From: Histoplasma ohiense
Lineage: Eukaryota; Ascomycota; Eurotiomycetes; Onygenales; Ajellomycetaceae
Direction: 5' to 3'
DNA length: 64,000 nucleotides
Assembly: GCA_017607445.1 (NCBI GenBank)
Contig: JAEVHH010000004.1
Span: forward strand, 62,001-126,000
The translations under genes were made by a program, and so were the position numbers. Each line of letters begins with the position of its first letter. Position 1 is the stretch's first letter. This document shows, in pieces, positions 33,531 to 47,747 of this stretch. Below the pieces are notes generated by a model. That model did not search any database. It was given only the letters and a program-made list of their open reading frames with translations, and was not told the DNA's origin.

Positions 33531-34740
33531 ATGAGCTCTTTTGAATATTTCAATTTTAAGTAAGTTGTTTTCTTGCTGATGCTTATTGCATATTATTGCT
33601 GGTGTTCCTTGTCAGTGGTGTTATTAGTGTGGTCATGTGTGTCATTAGCTCATTTCCATATAGCACCCTTTGCTGTTCACTTGTTATATTGCTCTAGATT
33701 TAGCCCTAATCACATGATGCACAACAGTTGAATTCCTTGTGAATGTTGTGTCCTCAAATTGAGAGATGTCAACTTCTGATGTGTATTGAGGCCAAATGTC
33801 TGAAAGTGTTGTGAGATTTGTGCCTCTGCAGGGAAATTCTGCAAATCTGTGAGTAATCCTCTTTAATTCTTATTTCCTTTTTCTTTTTCTTCAAATTTGC
33901 TTTTGAATAGTGATATACTGATAATGATGCTAGATGCATGATACACCTCTTCTGAGGTGCATCATGTGTGGGTGAGTGTTTATCTTCACAGAGGTGGCAG
34001 CTGGGGAGGACATGGCCAGCCACAAAAGTTGTCTTTGTTGTTTAGTTAAACAATTGAACACATCTCACCTGGTGATGCTGTCTGCTCAGAGCAGAGCAGA
34101 GATGAATGCTCTATGGTCTCAGTGTTGAGTGATGACTGAGCCTGCAGAGGTGCAGGTTTTGAAGGCTGTGATTATGCCTGGTTCTTTCAGAGTGAAGATG
34201 TTAGGGGAAGAGAAGGATGTGGAGAAGGGGGTTTTGAAAGTGATGGACTCTGAGGGCTCTGTGGTGGAGGGGTTGATTGGGGAGGGATTGATGGAGGAGG
34301 AGTTGGCTGAAGAGCTGATGAAGAAGATTGTGGAGACATCAGTGACTGCAGCAGAGTCCATGATGTCTGCTTTCTTTGTCAATTTGCCACTGGCATCAGT
34401 GAAGCAGAGGGAGAGGGTGCTTCAGACAGTGGAGAAGTGGGAGAAGAAGATGAAGAGAAATGCCTTCCTTCATTGAATGTGCTGAAGGATGAATAGATTG
34501 ATGGGAGAGAGAAGATGTGAGAAGACAAATGTATTGTGGAATAGACATTTGTCTATACCTCTGCACCCAAAATGAGTGTCTGTAATATACAAGTATCAGA
34601 AGGAGTATTGGATGAGGATGGCAGAGGGAAGGAATGAGAGAGATGATGAAAGAGAGAAGAGAAAGTGAGAGATGGAGGGTATTGAGATGAGAATGAATGA
34701 ACTGAGAGTCTTTAGACTTTTCTTAGAGTCTGTTTTCTTT
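33531..34740 (+). pseudogene. Antisense accessory gene of B2
   Basis: Same place and orientation as in B1. Start candidate ATG 33531 (MSSFEYFNF) runs into GTAAGTTG. The cysteine cluster at 33738-33842 keeps all seven cysteines seen in B1 (CEC-C... CCEICASAGKFC). The long second frame includes 34129-34476 (MMTEPAEVQVLKAVIMPG). Stops are TGA. Predicted protein similarity to the B1 version is high outside mutated codons. Confidence 0.62.
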
Positions 34741-37700
34741 GTCTTTTTCTTGCTTGTATATTTTATTTTTTGTATTTATTATACTCAAATTGAATTTTTT
34801 TTTTCTTCTTTTTTCCCTTTTCTCTGATAAAATCCTTCTAAAAAGAATGCATTTGATTGGAGTTTGAGTGAGATTTACACTTCTAGCATTTTTCAATTTA
34901 AGATTTGCACTTCTGATGTCTTTCAACTTGAAGTTCATGCTTTTGACATTTGAGAGTATGTTGGTTTTGTATTTGTTGTTCATTTTCTTGTTTGAGGAAG
35001 ATTTCAAATGTCTGAGTGTTCAATATGTTTTCTTTCAGTTCTCATGTATCACCACTAGAATCTCAACCTGTCCATCTCACAAGATATTCTGAAGGTTTGT
35101 TTTTTTGTTGTCATTTTTTAAGAATTTCTTCAACTTGATATTCTTCTTTGCTGTCAACAAGTTCTGATCCTGGTTCTAATAGAGCTCCATTCCTGCAGTT
35201 GTATGGCTTCAATAAAGATACATGGAATACAGAATGGATGCTTCTATATGAAGGTGGCAGTTCTAATTTGTACATTTGTTTTCCAATGGTATTCAGAATC
35301 TTGAAGAGTTCAACATATTTATGATTGAGTTTGCAAACCAGGTGCAGCAATTGGAGATTTTTTGCATTGAGCATGATATAGTCATCTATTTTAAATTGTT
35401 GAGGCTTATGTTTTGCATTGTAATAGATTTTCTGTGCTTGTTGTGTCTTTTGTAGGTTCTTGATGAGCTTATGATGTGTTTCCTTGATATGTTTTGTGCA
35501 GCTAGCAGCATGTATGGCGACTGGTTGTGGTGGTTTGCTGACATTAATTTTCAAATCAGATCGATATCCCATTAAGGCTTCCATAAGTGTCATTTCAGTA
35601 GAGACATGTTGAGAGGTATTGTAAACAAACTGTGCCAGTGGTAGCCAGCATGCTCAGTCATCTTGATGATAGTTGATAAAGTATCAGAGATAATATTCCA
35701 AGGTTTGATTTTGTTGTTCTGTTTGGCCATCTGTTTGAGGGTGAAAGGCTGTTGAAAGTTTCTGGCATGCACCTAGCATATAACAAAAGGTGGACCAATA
35801 ATGGCTTGTAAACAGCAAACCTCAATCAGATATATGGTTTTTGAGTACTCCATAAATTGTATAGAACTTGGTATAAACAATTTCTGCTAGTTCATCAGCT
35901 GTAATGTTTTTGGTGCAAGGAATATAGATCATAAACTTGATATATATATCCACAATCACTAAAATTGCATCATAGGTTTGGTGGAGGAATGTAGAGGCTG
36001 GCAAGCCTGTAATAAAATCTATAGTAATGGATTTGAAAGGAGTTGATGGTAAGGGGATTGTATTCAATTCTTCATATTGCCTGTGCTGTTTTGGCTTTAC
36101 TCTTTGACAAGTATCACAAGTGGATATATAATCTTTGATATCTCTGACTAGCTCATGTCAATAGTATTTGTTCTGAATGCTGTCTATAAACTTTTTTATA
36201 TCAAAGTGACCCCTCTGTGAATCATCATGGTTTGCACTGATAATTTCATCAATAAGTGCCTTTTGTTGAGGGACATATGTGTGACCATCAGCACACAATA
36301 TATCATCCTCAGAAATTGTTCATAGCATATTTTCAGCAACAGTCATACTCTTCTCTTTTACCTTCTTTCTTTGCTCAGCAGCAAAAGAATCAATCTTCTG
36401 TGCTTTATTCAGAAATGAGATGAAGGATTCAAGTATTTCTGTATATGCTGAGTCCCCAAGAATAGCTTTATTGACTGCAATCCAGGGCATATATTGCTCA
36501 ATGTGCATCGAAGGGGAAGAGTTTATGTGAGAGGTAGAAGACATCAACATATGAAGTGCTTTTCACTCATTAAAAGGAGCATTTTGCTCATTAGAGATCT
36601 GTGCACAGACTACATCAGAAGAAATATCATTTTGAAAAGAAGTATCAGCTTCTCAGCCTAGTCTAACTCCATGTTTCAGCTTCTGTTGCAGGGTAGATAA
36701 TATAGTTTGGCCATTATAGATCTCACTGTAGTCTGCACAACAACTGAGCCCATCAGCTGAATTCTTTGATTCAGAGCAGTGCAGTAATACAAAATCATAA
36801 GCAGATAAAGCTTTCACTCATCTGATCTGATATCTGTTCAGTTTCTTAGTCATCATAAAGTACTGCAGATTGGCATGATCAGACCAGACTTGAATTGAAT
36901 ACTGACTTCTCTTCAGATAGTGTCTCCAATTCTTAAATGCTGCTACAATAATCAAGAGTTCTTTATCATGAGTATCATAATGTGTTTCCACATCAATCAA
37001 CTTTCTTGACCAGAAGACAACTGAATGTCAGTGCTCATCATTCTACAACTGTGACAGAATAGCAGTGACTGCAAAAGTGAATGCATCAGATTCAATCTGA
37101 ATATGCTGAGCTGGGTCAAAATGAGCTAATAGAGAAGCACACATAAAGTGCAATTTGAGCTCATCAAAAGCACTTTGAGCACCTTCTGTTCATATAAAAG
37201 TAGCTTTTCTTTCCCCCTTCTTGCTCTCTTTTGTAAGTTCAAATAATGGAGCTGCAATAGAGGAGAAAGACTTAATAAATTGCTGATAGAAATTAGCAAA
37301 GCTCAAGAAGAATTGAACCTCTTTAATTGATTTAGATGTAGGTCATTTCACAATAGTGAAGACTCTGTCTGACTCCATCTCAACATCATTTGTATCTATA
37401 ACAAACCTCAGAAACAAGACCTTGTCCACTTCAAATTCACACTTAGAGAGTTTTGCAAATAGATTTGCACACTCAAGATGTTCTAGCACCTTAGTAACAT
37501 GCACTTTATATTCCTGCTTTGAATTGGAGAATATGAGAATGTCATCCAAATAGACAACACAACATATATTCAACAAATCAGACAAGGCATTGTTAATGTA
37601 TGCTTGAAATGTCACTGAAGCATTAGCTAGTTCAAATGGCATAACTACATATTCAAAATGTTCATATCTCATTCTAAAGACTGTCTTCCAACAGTCTTTT

Positions 37701-38686
37701 GCTACTATAAGTATGCAGTGATAGGCATCTTGAAGGTCCAGCTTAGTGAATATCTTGGCTTTTGAAAGCCTATCAAGTAATTCACTTATTAGAGGTAGAG
37801 GGTATCAGTTCTTGATGGTGATTCAATTTAACCCTTGATAGTCTACACAAAGATGGAGTCCATCATCTTTTTTGAGGACAAAGAGAATCAGTGCACCAGC
37901 TGAGCTACTGAACAGTTGTATCCACTCTTTATCTAATGCATTTTTTAAATATTCTCTTAGGGCGGCTAACTCAGTTTCAGAGAGATTGTATATTGACATA
38001 AATAGAGATTGTGTATCAGACTTGAGATCTATACAGTGTTTCATCTCTTCTGATCTTTTTGTGCTTATAGCAGCTTCTTCTGAGAAGATATGCGTGTATG
38101 GCATGACATAATTGAGTAGACCAATTGACAAGTTCAAATACACAGCTGAGAATACATGTGAAGCATGCTTTGAGTCTTTTGAATGTTCTGTAGATAATAC
38201 TACAAGCATTCCTACTCTAGCTTCTGTGAGATCTTCAGCTAGAACATCTTGTTCAGAAATAATTTGAGGCTGTTGTTCATTCTCAGAGCTTCTAAAAAAG
38301 AATTGTCCATCTGACCAATCTATAAGAGGATTTGTTTGTCTTAACCAAGGAAATTCTAATACAAGACTGTAGTCCTTCATCTTCATTGCATGGAAGGAAT
38401 GAGATGTCTGCTGTGTATTACCCTTGTGATCAGTGACAGTAGTTGCAATGTTATACTCTTCAAAGAAGCACATTATGCATTCATCAATCAACTTGATCAT
38501 TTTGGTTTTGCAGTGAGCAGCTTCTAGATTGTGATTCTTTGCTCAAAATTCATTGATACAGTTCACTTCTGACTCAGAGTCTATTAGTGCAAGCACTTTT
38601 TGCAGATCCTTAGGTGTAGTAAGTTTCACTGTGACAGTGAAGTTTAAGGCATTTTTGCATTGACTTTCTGTGCTTATGACTGTCAT
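34723..38686 (-). pseudogene. pol of B2
   Basis: Protease and linker are open at 37823-38500 with the frame running into RT (LHLCVDYQGLN). YLDD is at 37541-37552 and FGLANA reads FELANA. RNase H (DVETHYDTHDKELLIIVAAF) is open at 36818-37000. Integrase includes ITIDFITGLPAS (about 36,030). The segment 35111-35593 leads to the chromodomain, and a basic tail ends at 34723. It has fewer frame breaks than B1 and multiple TGA. This is the best-preserved uninterrupted site for the position where A2 landed in B1. Confidence 0.85.
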
Positions 38687-38699
38687 TGTGAGCTGAATG

Positions 38700-40038
38700 A
38701 TGCATCTTAAGCATTTTTTGAGTCCTTTGAGTTCTTCATGTCTTTCACATCAGGTTTCAAGTCAGGCTTGGTGTTTTTGGATTTGTCTTTGGATCATTTG
38801 AAACACGAATCGAAGATATGTCCTGGTTGCTTGCAATAACAGCAATATTTTGATTGGGTGGAGTCATTGAACTTTGTAGTGTCATTCCATCTGTGTTTGT
38901 TTTGTGATCTATTATCAGCATTATTCCTGTTGTTAAAGCTTTGAGTGGGGTTTTTGAAATTTGACTTCTCTTTAAACTTCTTCCATCTCTCTGACAGATT
39001 CGATTCTGCCATTGCAAGTTTATGTAGAGTGGCATCATAGCTTAACTCTTCCAATTTGATTGCATATTTGTCAAATTCTCAGCAAATGAAAGATAGAACT
39101 TTCATATAGAGGTGTGATTTCTGATGATATTCACTATAAGAATGCCACAGACACTCTTCAATTGATTGTAAGTGTGAAGCAAATTGTTGAACTGTCTGAT
39201 CTTCTTGTTGCTCTGTTTTCCAGTACTGTCTATCAGCATCTCAGAAACTTCTATCTGAATTGGTGACTTGACATTGCATCCAACTAACAAATTCTTCCCA
39301 TGGTGACAAAGTTTGCATATCATGTGTATGTTGATACCAATGTTGTTGCATCTCAACATTGAAATGAGTAACAGCTTTGATGATCTTTCAATGGTTGTGT
39401 TCATTGTAGTAATCAAGATCACTGGCATGGAAAGTGATAGCAGCTGTAACAAAGTTTTTGAATTCTTTCATACTTTGATTTTAGAACTTTTCCACATCTC
39501 TCTGAGAAGAATGACCACTCATGTCAGAATCTCAAAGTTCTAATTGCCAAAGTGGTACCCAACTACATCTCCCACTGACAGTAGTCACAGCACTTTTCAC
39601 TAAGATGTTGAATGCTTGTAGTGTGGCTTCTGATGGCCTGAGAATACTTGTGATGTTATTGCAGTTATCATTCACACTAGTTGCATCTCTACTGTGGTTT
39701 GGATATGCTTCTAGTGTATTTCAGATGGCTGGAATTGTTTCATTCAATTTCTGTAGTAAAGTGTTGCACTGCTGTTGAAGTTATTGCAATTCTTTCTCAG
39801 TCTGTAATTTTTTGATTCTTCTGACCACAGTGATCTTCTTGGTCTCAATTGCACTGAGATTTTCAGAAGAGATATCCTCTTCTGAATTATGCTCAGAGTC
39901 TGATTCCATAGAGAAAGGTGATGCTTGTTGCACACTTTCAGTGACAGAAGTGTGTGTTTCACAGTTTTCTTCCATGATGTTTGCTGCTTTGAGTTCAGCA
40001 GTAGCACAAGTACAGCAGATGCTGTGGGTAGAGGCCAT
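38700..40038 (-). pseudogene. gag of B2
   Basis: Starts MASTHSICCTCATAEL at 40038, next to LTR 3. Acidic N-terminus, capsid region with TGA at Trp positions, and zinc knuckle CCYCKQPGHIFDSC within 38794-39054, in the starting frame. A TGA follows the knuckle where B1 has CAA, pointing to an ancestral CGA. Confidence 0.84.
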
Positions 40039-40085
40039 AACTATTACTCAACAAACTGTCTCTCAAAGATTGAGTGATTAGAAAC

Positions 40086-40355
40086 TGTGAGATGTAGTGA
40101 CAGTGTGAAGAGTAACAGTAGAAGATAGTTTATAACATAGCAGAGATAATAATAATATATTATAGAGTGTAATATAGTAGTGTAATGTAGTGTAGTGTAG
40201 CTAATCACTAAGGAAGAAAAGAAAGAGAAAGAAGATGTGTGAAATACATACATCGATATATATATATACATATAGAAATAGTGGTAGCAAGAGTATAATG
40301 GAAAGAGATAAGAATAAGTGAAGATAATAAGGAAATAATAAACAAGTGCATTACA
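40086..40355 (-). repeat. B LTR 3, shared by B2 (5') and B3 (3')
   Basis: TGTGAGATGTAGTGACAG to GCATTACA, 270 bp, flanked by B2 gag on the left and B3 3' sequence on the right. Confidence 0.94.
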
Positions 40356-41105
40356 ATTGCCCCCCTTTTTTATAAGAGCTGCTCTCAGCAATTGTATAGA
40401 TTGCTTACTAGTAGATAATTGCATTCCTGTATTGTAAGTTCCGCTTGTTGATAGCAGTATATCAATCGCATCCCCTAGATAGCTTGTATGCGCGTTGTTA
40501 TCGATTTCCTAATGAGGTGGAATTGGCGGATTCTTTGGTTGCCAGGGGTTGCATGCAGAGAAGCAAAAAGAATTTCTTTCCCCTTGAAGATTTCTCTTCT
40601 CTTTTAACTTGACCATCATCAAAGCTCTTAATATATTGTAGAGTGTAATATAGTAGCATAATGTAGTGTAGTGTAGCTAATTGCTAAGGAAGAAAAGAAA
40701 GAGAAAGAAGATGTGTGAAATACATACATTGATATATATATATACATATAGAAATAGTGATAGCGAGAGTATAATGGAAAGAGGTAAGAATAAGTGAAGA
40801 TAATAAGGAAATAATAAACAAGTGCATTACAATTGTCCCTCTTTTTTATAAGAGCTGCTCTCAGCAATTGTATAGATTGCTTGCTAGTAGATAATTGCAT
40901 TTCTGTATTGTAAGTTCCACTTGTTGATAGCAGTATATCAATCATATCCCCTAGATAGCTTGTATGCATGTTGTTATTGATTTTCTAATGAGGTGGAATT
41001 GGTGGATTCTTTGATTGCCAGAGATTGTGTGCAGAGAAGCAAAAAGAATTTCTTTTCTCTTGAAGATTTCTCTTCTTTTTTAACTTGATCATCATCAAAG
41101 CTCTT
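40154..41105. repeat. 476-bp tandem duplication at the B2/B3 junction
   Basis: Bases 40154-40629 repeat at 40630-41105, with the same breakpoints as at the B1/B2 junction (AGCTCTT|AATATATTG). The truncated second LTR ends at 40831. The shared breakpoints mean one duplication event copied with the unit. Confidence 0.88.
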
Positions 41106-41192
41106 TGCCCTTCTGCTGTGATTTTCTCATTAATAAAGATTTTTAAATTTTCATCAGTTCTCTCTCTCTCTCCCTCCCCTCTTTTTTTCAAA

Positions 41193-42400
41193 ATGGGCTT
41201 TCTTGAATATTCCAATTTTAAGTAAGTTGTTTCCTCACTGATGCTTATCACATATTATTGCTGGTGTTCCTTGCCAGTGGTGTTATTAGTGTGGTCATAT
41301 GTGCCATTAGCTCATTTCCATATAGCACCCTTTGCTGTTTGCTTGTTATATTGCTCTAGGTTTAGCTCTAATCACATGACACACAACAGTTGAATTTCTT
41401 GTGAACATTGTGCCTTCAAGCTGAGGAATGTTGACTTCTGATGTGTGTTGGGGTCAAATGCTCAGAAGTGTTGTGAGACTTGTGTCTCTGCAGAGAAATT
41501 CTGCAAATCTGTGAGTAATTCTCTTTAATTCTTATTTTCTTTTTCTTTTTCTTCAAATTTGCTTTTGAATAGTGATATACTGATAATGATGCTAGATGCA
41601 TGATACACCTCTTCTGAGATGCATCATGCGCGGGTGAGTGTTTATCTTCATAGAGATGGCAATTGAGAAGGACATAGCCAGTCACAAAAGTCATCTTCAT
41701 TGTTTAGTTAAACAATTGAATGCATCTCACCTGGCAATGCTGTCTGCTCAGAGCAGAGCAGGGATGAATGCTCTATGATCCCAGCATCAAGCAGCAGCTG
41801 AGCCTGCAGAGGTGCAGATTTTGAAGACTGTGGTTGTGTCTGATTCTTCCAGAGTGGAGATGTTAGAGGAAGAGGAGGGTGTGAAGAAGGGAGTTTTGAA
41901 AGTGATGAGCTCCAAAGACTCCATGATGAAGGGGTCAATTGAAGAGGGATTGATGAGGGAGGAGTTGGCTGGAGAGTTGATGAAGGAGATTGTGAAGATG
42001 CTGATGGCTGCAGCAGAGCCTGTGATGCCTGCTTTCTTTGTCAATTTGTCACTGATGTTGGTGGAGCAGGGGGAGAGAGTGCCTTGAACAGTGAAGAAGT
42101 GAGAGAAGAAGATGGAGGGAAATGTCTTCCTTCATCAGATATGCTGGAGAATGGATAGATTGATGAGAAAGAGAAGATGTGAGGAGGCAAATGTGTTGTG
42201 AAATAGACATTTGTCTATACCCCTGCACTCAAAATGGGTGCCTGTAATATACAAGTACCAGAAGGAGTATTGGATGAGAATGGCAGAGAAGAGAGATGAG
42301 AGAGATGATGAAAGAGAGAAGAGAAAGTGAGAGATGAAGAATATTGAGATGGAGATGGATGGACTGAGAGTCTTTAGGCTTTTCTTAGAATCTGTTTTCT
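41193..42400 (+). pseudogene. Antisense accessory gene of B3
   Basis: Start candidate ATG 41193 (MGFLEYSNF) followed by the conserved GTAAGTTG donor. Cysteine cluster at 41400-41504 (CEHC to CCETCVSAEKFC), all cysteines kept. The open part at 41812-42087 (MQILKTVVVSDSSRVEM) matches B1 and B2. Its 3' end converges with the pol tail at about 42,385. Confidence 0.62.
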
Positions 42401-45400
42401 TTGTCTTTTCCTTGCTTGTATATTTTATCTTTTGTATTTATTATACTCAAATTGAATTTTTTTTTTCTCCTTTTTTCCCTTTTCTCTGATAAAATCCTTC
42501 TAAAAAGAATGCATTTGATTGGAGTTTGAGTGAGATTTGTGCTTCTAGTGTTTTTCAATTTAAGATTTGCACTTCTGATGTCTTTTGACTTGAAGTTCAT
42601 GCTTTTGATGTTTGAGAGTATGTTGATTTTGTATTTGTTGTTCATTTTCTTGTTCAAGGAAGATTTCAAATGCCTGAGTGTTCAATATGTTTTCTTTCAG
42701 TTCCCATGTATCACCACTAGGACCCCAACCTGTCCATCTCACAAGATATTCCAGAGATTTGTTTTTTCATTGTTGTTTTTTAAGAATTTCTTCAACTTGA
42801 TATTCTTCTTCACTGTTGACAAGTTCTGATCCTGGTTCTGATAGAGCTCCATTCCTGTGGTTGTATGGCTCCAATAAAGATATGTGGAATACAGAATGGA
42901 TGCTTCTATATGAAGGTGGCAGTTCTAGTTTGTACACTTGTTTTCCAATGATATTCAGAATCTTGAAGGGTCCAACATATTTATGATCAAGTTTGCAAAC
43001 CAGATGCAGCAATCAGAGATTTTTTGCATTGAGTATAACATAGTCATCTATTTTAAATTGTTGAGGCTTATGTTTTGCATCATAATAGATTTTCTGTGCT
43101 TGTTGCATCTTTTGTAGATTCTTGATGAGCTTATGGCATGTTTCCTCAATATGTTTCGCGCGGCTAGCAGCATGTATGGCGACTGGTTGTGGTGGTTTGC
43201 TGACATTAATTTTCAAATCAGATCAATATTCCATTAAGGCTTCTGCGGGTGCCATTCCAGTAGAGGCATGTTGAGAGGTATTGTAAACAAACTGCACCAG
43301 CAGTAGTCAGTGTGCCCAGTCATCTTGATGATAATTGATAAAGCATTGAAGATAATGTTCCAAGATTTGATTTTGTCATTCTGTTTGACCATCTGTTTGA
43401 GGGTGAAAGACTGTTGAAAGTTTCTGGCATGCACCTAGCATATAACAAAAGATGGATCAATAATGGCTTGTAAACAGCAAACCTCAATTGAATATATGGT
43501 TTTTGAGTACTCTGTAAATTGTATAGAACTTGATATAAACAATTTCCACTAGTTTGTCAGCTGTAATGTTTTTGGTGCAAGAAATATAGATTGTAAACTT
43601 GGTATATATATCCACAATCACTAAAATTGCATTGTAGGTTTGATGGAGGAATGTAGAGGCTGGCAAGCCTGTAATAAAATCCATAGTAATGGATTTGAAA
43701 GGAGTTGATGATAAGAGAATTGTATTCAATTCTTCATATTGCCTGTGCCATTTTGGCTTTACTCTTTGATAAGTATCACAAGTGGATATATAATCTTTGA
43801 TATTTCTGACTAGCTCATGCCAATAGTATTTGTTCTGAATGCTGTCTATGAACTTTTTTATACCAAAGTGACCCCCCTGCAGATCATCATGGTTTGCACT
43901 GATAATTTCATCAATGAGTGTCTTTTGTTGAGGGACATACACGCGACCATCAGCATGCAATATATCATCCTCAGAAATTGTCCATAGTATATTTTCAGTG
44001 ACAGTCATATCCTTCTCTTTTATCTTCTTTCTTTACTCAGCAGCAAAAGAATCAATCTTCTGTGCTTTACTCAGAAATGAGATGAAGGATTCAGATATTT
44101 CTGTATATGCTGAGTCCCCAAGAATAGCCTTATTGACTGCAATCTGAGGCATATATTGCTCAACACACATTGAAGGGGAAGAGTTTACACAAGAGATAGA
44201 AGATGTCAATGTATGAAGTGCTTTTCACTCATTAAAAGAAGCATTTTGCTCATTAGAGACCCATGCACAGACTACATCAGAAGAAATATCATTTTGAAAA
44301 GAAGTATCAGCTTCTCAGCCTAGTCTAACTTCATGTTTCAGCTTCTGTTGCAGAGTAGATAATATAGTTTGATCATTATAGGCCTCACTGTAGTCTGCAC
44401 AACAACTGAGCCCATCAGCTGAATTCTTTGATCCAGAGTGGTGCAGTAATACAAAATCATAAGCAGATAAAGCTTCCACTCATCTGATCTGACATCTGTT
44501 CAGTTCCTTAGTTGTCATAAAGTACTGCAGATTGGCATGATCAGACCAGACTTGAATTGAATACTGACTTCTCTTCAGATAGTGTCTTCAATTCTTAAAT
44601 ACTGCTACAATAGTCAAGAGTTCTTTATCATGAGTATCATAACACATTTCCACATCAATCAACTTTCTTGATCAGAAGGCAACTGGATGTCAGTGCCCAT
44701 CATTCTGCAACTGTAACAGAATAGCAGCAACTGCAAAAGTGGATGCATCAGATTTGATCTGAATACACCAAGCTGAGTCAAAATGAGCTAATAGAGGAGC
44801 ACACATAAAGTGTGATTTGAGCTCATTGAAAGCACTTTGAGCATCTTCTGTCCACATAAAAGTGGCTTTTCTTTCCCCCTTCTTGCTTCCTTTTGTAAGT
44901 TCAAATAATGGGGCTGCAATAGAGGAGAAAGACTTAATAAATTGCTGATAGAAATTAGCAAAGCCCAAGAAGGATTGAACCTCTTTAATTGATTTAGATG
45001 TAGGCCATTTCACAATAGTGGAGACTCTGTCTGACTCCATCTCAACATCATTTGTATCTATAACAAACCCCAGAAATGAGACCTTGTTCACTTCAAATTC
45101 ACACTTAGAGAGTTTTGCAAATAGATTTGCATGCTCAAGATGTTCTAGCATCTTAGTAACATGCACTTTATATTTCTACTTTGAATTGGAGAATATGAGA
45201 ATGTCATCCAAATAGACAACACAACATATATCCAACAAATCAGACAAGGCATTGTTAATGTATGCTTGAAATATTGCTGGAGCATTAGCTAGTCCAAATG
45301 GCATAACTACATATTCAAAATGTCCATATCTTGTTCTAAAGGCTGTCTTCCAACAGTCTTTTGCCACTATAAGTATGCGGTGATAGGCATCTCGAAGGTC

Positions 45401-46348
45401 CAGCTTAGTGAATATCTTGGCTTTTGAAAGTCTATCAAGTAATTCACTTATTAGAGATAGAGGGTATCAGTTCTTGATGATGATTCAATTTAACCCTCAA
45501 TAGTCTACACAAAGACAGAGTCCATCATCTTTTTTGAAGACAAAGAGAATCAATGCACCAGCCGGGCTACTGAATGATTGTATCCACCCTTTATCTAATG
45601 CATTTTTTAAATATTCTCTTAGAGCAGCTAACTCAGTTTCAGAGAGATTGTATATTGACATAAATGGAGATTGTGCATCAGACTCAAGATCTATGTGGTG
45701 TTTCATCTCTCCTGATCTTTTCATGCTTATAGCAGCTTCTTCTGAGAAGATATGTGTGTATGGCATGACATAATTGGGTAGATCAGTTGACAAGTCTGAA
45801 TACACAGCTGAGAATATATGTGAAGCATGCTTTGAGTCTTTTGAATGTTCTGTAGATAATACTACAAACATTCCTACTCTAGCTTCTGTGAGAACTTCAG
45901 CTAGAACATCTTGTTCAGAAATAATTTGAGACTGTTATTCATCTTCAGAGCTTCTAAAGAAGAATTGTCCATCTGATCAATCTATAAGAGAATTTGTTTG
46001 TATTAATCAAGGAAATTCTAATACAAGACTGTAGTCCTCCATCTTCATTGCATGAAAGGAATGAGATGTCTGCTGTGCATTACCCTTGTGATCAGTGACA
46101 GTAGTTGCAATGTTATACTCTTCAAAGGAGCACATTATGCATTCATCAATTGACTTGATCATTTTGATTTTATGATGAGCAGCTTCTAGATTGTGATTCT
46201 TTGTCCAAAATTCATCAACACAGTTCACTTCTGACTCAGAGTCTACTAGTGCAAGTATTTTTTGCAGATCCTTAGATGTAGCAAGTTCCACTGTGACAGT
46301 GAAGCTTAAGGTGTTTTTGCATTGACTTTCTGTGTTTATGACTGTCAT
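42385..46348 (-). pseudogene. pol of B3
   Basis: Starts MTVINTESQCKNTLSF at 46348 with protease DSESE. RT has an unmutated MPFGLANAPAIF and YLDD at 45203-45214. RNase H and connection are open at 44690-45166. Integrase is open over 174 codons (43484-44008), including the HHCC-type region YYWHELVRNIKDYISTCDTYQ and ITMDFITGLPAST. The chromodomain is RWTGWGPSGDTWE (about 42,720) with a Gln/Lys-rich tail. It is the most readable B pol, but still carries several nonsense codons. Confidence 0.87.
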
Positions 46349-46389
46349 TGTAAGTTGAATGATGTGTCTTAAGTGTTTTTTGAGTCCTT

Positions 46390-47700
46390 CAAGTTCTTCA
46401 TGTCTTTCACATTGGGTTTTGAGTCAGGCTTGGTGTTTTTGAATTCATCTTTGAGTTGTTTGAAACATGAATCAAAGGTATGTCCTGGTCGCTTGCAATA
46501 ACAGCAATATTTTGATCAGATGGAGTCATTGGACTTTGTAGTGTCATTTCATCTGTGTTTGTTTTGTGATCTATTATCAGCATTATTTCTGTTGTTAAAG
46601 CTTTGAGTGGGGTTTTTGAAATTTGACTTCTCTTTAAGTTTCTTCCATCTCTCTGGCAGATTCGATTCTGCCATTGCAAGTTTATATAGAGTGGCATCAT
46701 AGCTTAACTCTTCCAATTTGGTTGCATATTTGTTGAATTCTCAGTGAATGGAAGGTAGAACTTTCATATAGAGGTGTGATTTCTGATGATATTCACTATA
46801 AGAATGCTGCAGACATTCTTCAATTGATTGTAAGTGTGAAGCAAATTGTTGAACTGTCTGATCTTCTTGTTGCTCTGTTTTTCAGTACTGTCTATCAGCA
46901 TCTTGAAAACTTCTATCTGAATTGGTGACTTGACATTGCATCCAACTAACAAATTCTTCCCATGGTGGCAAAGTTCATATATCATGTGTATGTTGATACC
47001 AACATTGTTGCATCTCAACATTGAAATGAGTAACAGCTTCAATGATCTTTTGATGGTTGTGTTCATTGTAGTAATCAAGATCACTGACATGGAAAGTGAT
47101 AGCAGCTGTAACAAAGTTTTTGAATTCTTTCATACTTTGATCTCAGAACTTTTCCACATCTCTTCAAGAAGAGTGATCACTCATGCCAGAATCTCAAAGT
47201 TCTAATTGTCAAAGTGGTACCCAACTATATCTTCCACTGACAGTAGTCACAGCACTTTCCACTAAGATGTTGAGTGCTTGTAGTGTGGCTTTCAGTGGTC
47301 TGAGAATACTTGTGGCATTATTGCAGTTACCATTCACACTAGTTGCATCTCTACTATGGTTCAGATGCACTTCTAGCATATTTTGAGTGACTGAAATTGT
47401 TCCATTCAATTTCTGTAGTAAAGTGTCACATCACTGTTGGAGTTCTCACAATTCTTTCTCAGTCTGTAATTTTTTGATTCTTCTGATCACAGCAATCTTC
47501 TCAGCCTCAATTGCACTGAGGTCTTCAGAAGAGATATCCCCTTCTGAACTATGCTCAGAGTCTGATTTCATAGAGAAAGATGATGCTTGTTGCACACTTT
47601 CAGTGGCAGGAGTGTGTGTTTCGCGGTTTTCTTCCATGGTGTTTGCTGCTTCGGGTTCAGCAGTAGCACGAGTACAGCGGATGCTGCGGGTAGAGGCCAT
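46390..47700 (-). pseudogene. gag of B3
   Basis: Starts MASTRSIRCTRATAEPEA at 47700. The first 84 codons are open and retain CpG-bearing Arg codons (CGCGG, CGAGTACAGCGG). The capsid region contains TGA codons, and the zinc-knuckle region near 46,480-46,520 is mutated. Together with the CpG content, this suggests the right end of the array is the least mutated part of B. Confidence 0.83.
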
Positions 47701-47747
47701 GACTATTACTCAACGGACCGTCTCTCGAAGATTGAGCGATTAGAAAC

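Noticed and set aside
47387..47743. 118-codon plus-strand frame over B3 gag start
   Set aside because: Antisense shadow of gag; the same shadow appears over B1 and B2 at 32150-32419 and 39812-40081, and gag has the domain motifs.
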